DNA of 64,000 nucleotides from Psychrobacter pygoscelis (GTDB lineage: Bacteria > Pseudomonadota > Gammaproteobacteria > Pseudomonadales > Moraxellaceae), in the NCBI RefSeq assembly GCF_004335015.1, contig NZ_RQRU01000002.1, positions 124,001 through 188,000 on the forward strand. The letters are read 5' to 3'. This document shows positions 59,807 to 64,000 of this stretch, in pieces (the stretch's first letter is position 1; every line of letters starts with the position of its first letter). The notes below the pieces were generated by a model. The model was not told where the DNA came from. It saw only the letters and a list, made by a program, of their open reading frames with translations, and did no database searches. A program made the translations under genes and the position numbers.

Positions 59807-60164
59807 TTATGGGCCAAGCTTACCCCGCTTCCTTACCCTTACACCCCCATTAGCTAGTCCTAGCATGGCGCAATTAATGTCAACGTAGTCTTGCCATGCT
59901 ACTTGTGATACCGTAAGGGTCTCGATATAGTCCGCCTTCTTTATACCCTAGTCGCTATCAGGCAGCTTGTTGCAACTGGCGCTAGCGTCCATTTCACTCA
60001 TTAATCAGCCTTTGGTTGTCTTTATCACAGCAGTCAATATCCTAGTAAACATTGTCAAGTCCGCAGCCCTTAATCCCGTGGGGTTTTCTAGGAAGGTTTG
60101 CAGCATAACTGAAACCTGATAACATAACTATGCTTAGTAATCCTACTTGAATCTTTGCTTTCAT
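59807..60164 (-). pseudogene. Decayed LprI-like (DUF1311) secreted protein gene
   Basis: On the minus strand an ATG at 60164 starts MKAKIQVGLLSIVMLSGFSY and AANLPRKP, a good signal peptide, then a TAG stop after 40 codons. Reading in the same frame continues briefly (DIDCCDKDNQRLINE) to another stop. A different frame then gives CNKLPDSD, a stop, and DYIETLTVSQVAWQDYVDI with NCAMLGLANGG. The latter matches the LprI/DUF1311 pattern of an AW-x-Y-x-D-x-C-A segment near a Gly-Gly. Two stops and at least one frameshift show a broken lysozyme-inhibitor-like gene. Identification rests on one motif. Confidence 0.55.
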
Positions 60165-60349
60165 AAAGACTGAATACCAAGTTCTTCTCATGGAAGAAAA
60201 GGATAAATCCATTCACTAGTAGCCATTATAAGCCAATCTATTTTTAGTCCCTAAAAACAAGCAGTTGCTTAAACCGTAGAGGCTGCCTATTGCAAAGCCT
60301 TTATTATATTGACCTATCGATCCATTGACTTCGCCAGCCTGAGACCACC

Positions 60350-61891
60350 ATGACCCAATTACCTACTCCTACTGACAACGCCGACGCCACTAACTCTAAT
60401 CAAAATCCTATCGCTGCACATGAGCGCACCCACGCTGCTGGTCAATCCCAAGCCGATGAACCGGCTCTAAAGACAGGCAGCCTAGATACTGAGGCAGTAC
60501 AAAAGCTACTGAGCCGTTTAACTGAGCAGCATGGTTATGAAGATACGCAGATTAAGCTTGATAGCGAAAGCCTTGAGCACTGGGGCAAAGACTGGACCAA
60601 ACACTTTGCGCCCGCACCTTCTGCGATTGTCTTTCCAAAGAGTACCGAGCAAGTACAAGCACTCGTCAGGCTGGCTAATGAATTCAACATTGTCGTAACG
60701 CCAAGTGGGGGGCGAACGGGACTTTCGGCAGGGGCTGTCGCCAGTAATGGTGAGATTGTAGTCAGTCTCGACAAAATGAACAAAATCGGTCAATTCTACC
60801 CAGCTGACAGAATGGTTGAGATTGAAGCAGGTGTCATCACTGAGCAGCTCCAACAGTTCGCAGAGCAGCAGGGTCTGTATTATCCCGTAGATTTTGCTTC
60901 AGCAGGGTCGAGTCAGCTTGGGGGTAATATTGGCACTAATGCAGGCGGCATCAAGGTAATCCGCTATGGCATGACGCGGCAGTGGATCTTAGGTCTGACG
61001 GTGGTGACGGGCAAAGGTGATGTCTTACGCTTAAACCGCGGTATGATAAAAAATGCGACTGGCTATGATCTACGTCAATTATTTATTGGTGCAGAGGGGA
61101 CACTAGGTATTGTGACTCACGCACAGATTAAGCTGGAGCGTCCACCACAAGAGCTTACCGTCATGGTACTGGGTATGGACGAGTTTGATCATGTCATGCA
61201 GGTATTATCCGCCTTCCAAACGCAGATTGATCTCACGGCATTTGAATTTTTTGACAGTGTGGCAGTCGATAAGTTAATGGCAACTGGACACGTGCAAGAA
61301 CCATTTGAAGCGCGAACTAAGTACTATGCGCTGATCGAGTTTGAAGCGCCCTATGAGCCAATTATGGACAAGGCGATGGTGATATTCGAGCAGTGCATGG
61401 AAAACGGTTGGGTCATCGATGGGGTTATGAGTCAAAGTATCGCGCAAGCGACTGAGCTTTGGAAGCTTCGTGAGTATATCTCCGAGACTATCTCAGTATT
61501 CACACCTTACAAAAACGACGTGTCGGTACTCATAAGCTATGTTCCCGACTTCATCCACGACATCGAGACCGTCGTTAATGAGAACTATCCAGACTTTGAA
61601 ATCTGCTGGTTCGGTCATATCGGTGATGGCAATTTGCATCTAAACATCTTAAAGCCTGAAGGCTTATCTAAAGATGAGTTTTTTGCCAAATGTCAGAGCG
61701 TTAATGATCATGTGTTCGCCATCGTTCAGCACTATGGTGGCTCTGTATCGGCAGAGCATGGCGTGGGCATGACCAAAAAGCCCTATCTGGCCTATAGCCG
61801 TAGTGAGACTGAGATTGACTATCTACGAGCCATCAAAAAGGTATTTGACCCAAATGGTATTATGAACCGTGGCAAAATATTTGATATTTAA
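60350..61891 (+). CDS. FAD-linked oxidase, probable D-2-hydroxyglutarate dehydrogenase
   Basis: Vanillyl-alcohol-oxidase-fold flavoenzyme of 513 residues. The FAD site is in TPSGGRTGLSAGAV and the Gly-rich segment LGGNIGTNAGGIKVIRYG; the C-terminal FAD-oxidase domain has WFGHIGDGNLHLNI and the metal-binding SAEHGVGMTKK. D-lactate and D-2-hydroxyglutarate dehydrogenases share these. Location beside serA favours D-2-hydroxyglutarate dehydrogenase, since this pairing has been shown in Pseudomonas. The first 50 residues are low-complexity. A strong terminator follows. Confidence 0.85.
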   Translation: MTQLPTPTDNADATNSNQNPIAAHERTHAAGQSQADEPALKTGSLDTEAVQKLLSRLTEQHGYEDTQIKLDSESLEHWGKDWTKHFAPAPSAIVFPKSTEQVQALVRLANEFNIVVTPSGGRTGLSAGAVASNGEIVVSLDKMNKIGQFYPADRMVEIEAGVITEQLQQFAEQQGLYYPVDFASAGSSQLGGNIGTNAGGIKVIRYGMTRQWILGLTVVTGKGDVLRLNRGMIKNATGYDLRQLFIGAEGTLGIVTHAQIKLERPPQELTVMVLGMDEFDHVMQVLSAFQTQIDLTAFEFFDSVAVDKLMATGHVQEPFEARTKYYALIEFEAPYEPIMDKAMVIFEQCMENGWVIDGVMSQSIAQATELWKLREYISETISVFTPYKNDVSVLISYVPDFIHDIETVVNENYPDFEICWFGHIGDGNLHLNILKPEGLSKDEFFAKCQSVNDHVFAIVQHYGGSVSAEHGVGMTKKPYLAYSRSETEIDYLRAIKKVFDPNGIMNRGKIFDI

Positions 61892-61910
61892 CCCTAAATG
61901 TCAAAGCGAT

Positions 61911-61955
61911 CCCGCTACCGTTATGTCAATGACATCCTAATACGGTAGCGGGTTT
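61911..61955 (+). terminator. Terminator after the FAD-linked oxidase
   Basis: CCCGCTACCG and CGGTAGCGGG arms are 22 bases apart, with an inner TGTCA/TGACA palindrome in the loop; TTT follows. It could also serve the converging BLUF gene 2. Confidence 0.75.
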
Positions 61956-62029
61956 CCTTGGTTATTAGCCAGTCTATTATTGGCTACTCTGTATATAAGA
62001 GCTATATTGAATCTATATACAATAGATGG

Positions 62030-62614
62030 CTAGGTTTGCAGCAGCCGTAGCAAAGACACAATGATAGCGATGAGCAATATGCTCTGAACAAGCAAAAATG
62101 CTTGATGCGGCGCGGCAATAGCACTAAGCCATCTTCCTATCGCGTTAAAGCGGATAGCGGCTAACGATTGCTGCGGCTCTTGACCCAAGGTCTCGATGAT
62201 ACTCATAAACTCATGCCAATCCTCTGTTGACCAGCTAAATGGAATAAATTTAGCAAGTGCGGTTAACCTTTTTTTATGGGCTTTAGACATAAGTCCATGC
62301 TCTAAAAAAAGACAATGCATCGTCCAGCCTTGATAGTGGCGCTGCTCAATAGGGGTGAAATGGTGAACCCTTACATCCTTATGCCGATGGTCTCTGATAC
62401 ATATATTGTCTTTTAATACCGATAATTCGCTTTTATCTCCCTCGATACATTGAAAGAAACACCCATTGCCATAACATAAAATGCCCGTAATACCGTGCTG
62501 GTAGTTATTGGCTGTGGCGAGCTGCTGAATATCAGCTAAAGTCCTAGGGTTGAGCTTACCTGCCCAGCTAATTTTGCTGATATAGGTCAGTTGCATTAGT
62601 CTATTGCTACACAT
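62030..62614 (-). CDS. BLUF photoreceptor-like protein with C-terminal membrane helix (2)
   Basis: A 194-residue paralogue of the protein at 56457-57053. BLUF key residues are present: Tyr in LTYISKI, Asn in ATANNYQHGITGIL, Gln in CFFQCIEG, DHRHKDVRV, and Trp in YQGWTMH. The linker has FIPFSWSTEDWHEFM, matching the FMPFAPYDW segment of paralogue 1, and the protein ends in a hydrophobic helix (AFLLVQSILLIAIIVSLLRL). GGAG lies 7 bases before the ATG at 62614. It faces the FAD-oxidase gene across a hairpin. No output domain is present. Confidence 0.88.
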   Translation of the reverse strand: MCSNRLMQLTYISKISWAGKLNPRTLADIQQLATANNYQHGITGILCYGNGCFFQCIEGDKSELSVLKDNICIRDHRHKDVRVHHFTPIEQRHYQGWTMHCLFLEHGLMSKAHKKRLTALAKFIPFSWSTEDWHEFMSIIETLGQEPQQSLAAIRFNAIGRWLSAIAAPHQAFLLVQSILLIAIIVSLLRLLQT

Positions 62615-63070
62615 TGGCTACTCCGAGACTGATTTAGTCCCTATTAAACTTAATAAGAAGTAAGAGTAGCTATAGAGGTTATTGACAACTCTATAGTTGC
62701 AAGACACTGCAAATAATCTCAATTGCCTACTGCAATTATCAAAACAAACGTTTGCCTACTCAGCGTATCTTTACCCTCTTTTAGCGAAATTCATGATTAT
62801 TCAGTATGACCAAGGGCGCTCACTATCCTATTGCGCTAAAGTTACTTTGCTAAAGTTACTTTATAGCCGAATGACCAAACGTTACCTCGAAACTTAGTTA
62901 CCAAATTAATGCAGTTTATAGCAAAAATTCTATTGCTATTTATTTATAGTAGCACATCTGAGCCGATACGTTACATAGCATAGCGGCTAATACTGAATTA
63001 AGTAACATATCTTTATACCTGACCAAGATGCGTATAATATTGCCCTTTGAATTTGTAAAGAGACAAAGCT
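62615..63070. other. Intergenic region before the GNAT/nitrilase gene
   Basis: 456 bases. A short tandem repeat, GCTAAAGTTACTTT twice, lies at about 62835-62862. A 66-codon frame at 62697 has no support as a gene. Promoters for both divergent genes are expected here. Confidence 0.4.
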
Positions 63071-64000
63071 ATGAACAAACTTGATGACTTTCATCTAAAG
63101 ATTCAACAGATTAAAAAGAAAGACTACCCTCAGCTTAAGACACTGATGGATAAAGTCTATGCCAATATGGGCGGAGCATGGTCCAAGACGACAATTCATA
63201 CCCTAATTGATGCTTTTCCTGAAGGACAAATCGCCCTATTTGATCACGAGCAGCTCATCGGTATTGTATTGTCAATGCGTGTCGACTATCAGCGCTTCTC
63301 TAATCCCCATACTTATGACGACCTTCTTGGTCAGCGCGAGATTATTCAGGACAACCCTGAGGGTGATGCTATCTATGGTCTCGATGCCCTAATTGATCCC
63401 GACTATCGGGGTTATCGTCTGGGTCGCCGTCTCTACGACGCTCGAAAAGAGCTGTGCCGTCAGATGAACTTCCGCGCTATCCTCGCTGGCGGCCGAATCC
63501 CCAATTATCATAACCACCAAGACTTAACCCCTGGTGAGTATATCGATGCCGTTGAGGCGCGTGAGATTCACGACCCAGCATTGTCATTTCAGCTGTCAAA
63601 TGGCTTCATCGTCAAGCGAATCCTCACAGGCTACCTACCTGATGACGCCCAATCCAAAGGCTTTGCCACCCTACTTGAGTGGGCCAATATCTACTACGAA
63701 CCTCAGGACTATAAGCCAAATACGCGCAAATCTGAGGTACGCATTGGTGGTATTCAGTGGCAGATGCGTGAGGTCGAGTCACCTGAAGAGCTGCTTCAGC
63801 AAGTGGAGTTCTTCGTTGATGTCATGGCAGACTACAACTCTGATTTCGCTTGCTTACCGGAGTTTTTCAATGCGCCGCTAATGGGCCTTTGTGAATCTAC
63901 TGACCAAAATGTCGCGATTCGCTTTTTGGCGGACTACACTGAATGGTTCAAAAATGAGATCTCGCATCTAGCGGTCAGCTATAACGTCAATGTCATCACA
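63071..64000 (+). CDS. Bifunctional GNAT/carbon-nitrogen hydrolase protein (partial)
   Basis: The frame opens at ATG 63071 (MNKLDDFHLKIQQIKKKDY) with AAAGAG upstream and runs open to the window edge, giving 310 codons. The first part is a GNAT acetyltransferase domain with DPDYRGYRLGRRLYDAR (acetyl-CoA loop). From about residue 220 a nitrilase-fold domain begins: EVRIGGIQWQMREVES, and ADYNSDFACLPEFFNAP, whose Glu in LPEFF fits the catalytic glutamate of the family. The Lys and Cys of the triad would lie beyond the edge. Such fused proteins are known in Gammaproteobacteria; the substrate is unknown. Confidence 0.88.
   Translation, partial: MNKLDDFHLKIQQIKKKDYPQLKTLMDKVYANMGGAWSKTTIHTLIDAFPEGQIALFDHEQLIGIVLSMRVDYQRFSNPHTYDDLLGQREIIQDNPEGDAIYGLDALIDPDYRGYRLGRRLYDARKELCRQMNFRAILAGGRIPNYHNHQDLTPGEYIDAVEAREIHDPALSFQLSNGFIVKRILTGYLPDDAQSKGFATLLEWANIYYEPQDYKPNTRKSEVRIGGIQWQMREVESPEELLQQVEFFVDVMADYNSDFACLPEFFNAPLMGLCESTDQNVAIRFLADYTEWFKNEISHLAVSYNVNVIT

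Noticed and set aside
62835..62862. Tandem repeat considered as the start of a CRISPR array
   Set aside because: Only two 14-base units lie directly next to each other without spacers.

Overview
The window is typical gammaproteobacterial chromosome. The protein families, their order and the moderate-to-low G+C intergenic DNA point to the Moraxellaceae, most likely Psychrobacter. Supporting signs are a subfamily I.1 lipase with its Lif chaperone, a bifunctional GlnD, a MetX-MetW pair, an Aat transferase next to thioredoxin reductase, and a Thr-Tyr-Gly-Thr tRNA cluster leading into tuf. The genus is an inference from the sequence; no database was searched. About 50 intact protein genes, four tRNAs, several broken gene remnants and many clear hairpin terminators can be seen. 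No transposase, integrase, CRISPR array, rRNA or prophage gene was recognised.

Layout. Bases 1-4400: a minus-strand secretion cluster with two paralogous secreted lipases on either side of one lipase chaperone. Bases 5000-18940: housekeeping genes (map, glnD, dapC, a CBS/DUF294 protein with a DEDDh exonuclease, a PBP4-type peptidase with a variable insert, a macro-domain hydrolase, a DUF421 protein, rlmH, a YgiD-like dioxygenase). Bases 18970-21680: a scarred stretch with an amidase remnant, an intact metallo-beta-lactamase-fold hydrolase, a decayed copy of that gene's 3' end, and an orphan gene. Bases 21800-30990: pepF, a periplasmic DUF4198 protein behind a Fur-box-like site, ftsK, trxB and aat. 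Bases 31060-34700: a MerR regulator, rimI, and the tRNA-tuf operon. Bases 34840-43350: an FHA protein with a C-terminal membrane anchor, a DUF3298 protein, prfC, ohr and polA. Bases 43770-50720: envelope and accessory genes (an outer-membrane-like protein, a lipoprotein, a short-chain dehydrogenase, ferritin, a beta-helix lipoprotein, an acidic protein, a tiny membrane protein). Bases 50880-64000: hemH, metX-metW, a Sel1 protein, trhO, two BLUF photoreceptor-like proteins flanking serA, a LysE exporter and a D-2-hydroxyglutarate dehydrogenase-like flavoenzyme, then a truncated GNAT/nitrilase gene at the edge.

How genes work together. The chaperone should fold both lipases before type II secretion. 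MetX and MetW are translationally coupled for methionine synthesis. SerA and the nearby FAD enzyme fit the known pairing in which the flavoenzyme removes D-2-hydroxyglutarate made by SerA. Ferritin, ferrochelatase and the Fur-box gene are iron-related but scattered, not one operon.

The most interesting items are two BLUF proteins that both end in a predicted transmembrane helix, the DUF4198 gene whose mature protein would start with histidine, and three gene remnants found by reading between genes (amidase, metallo-hydrolase 3' end, LprI-like protein).
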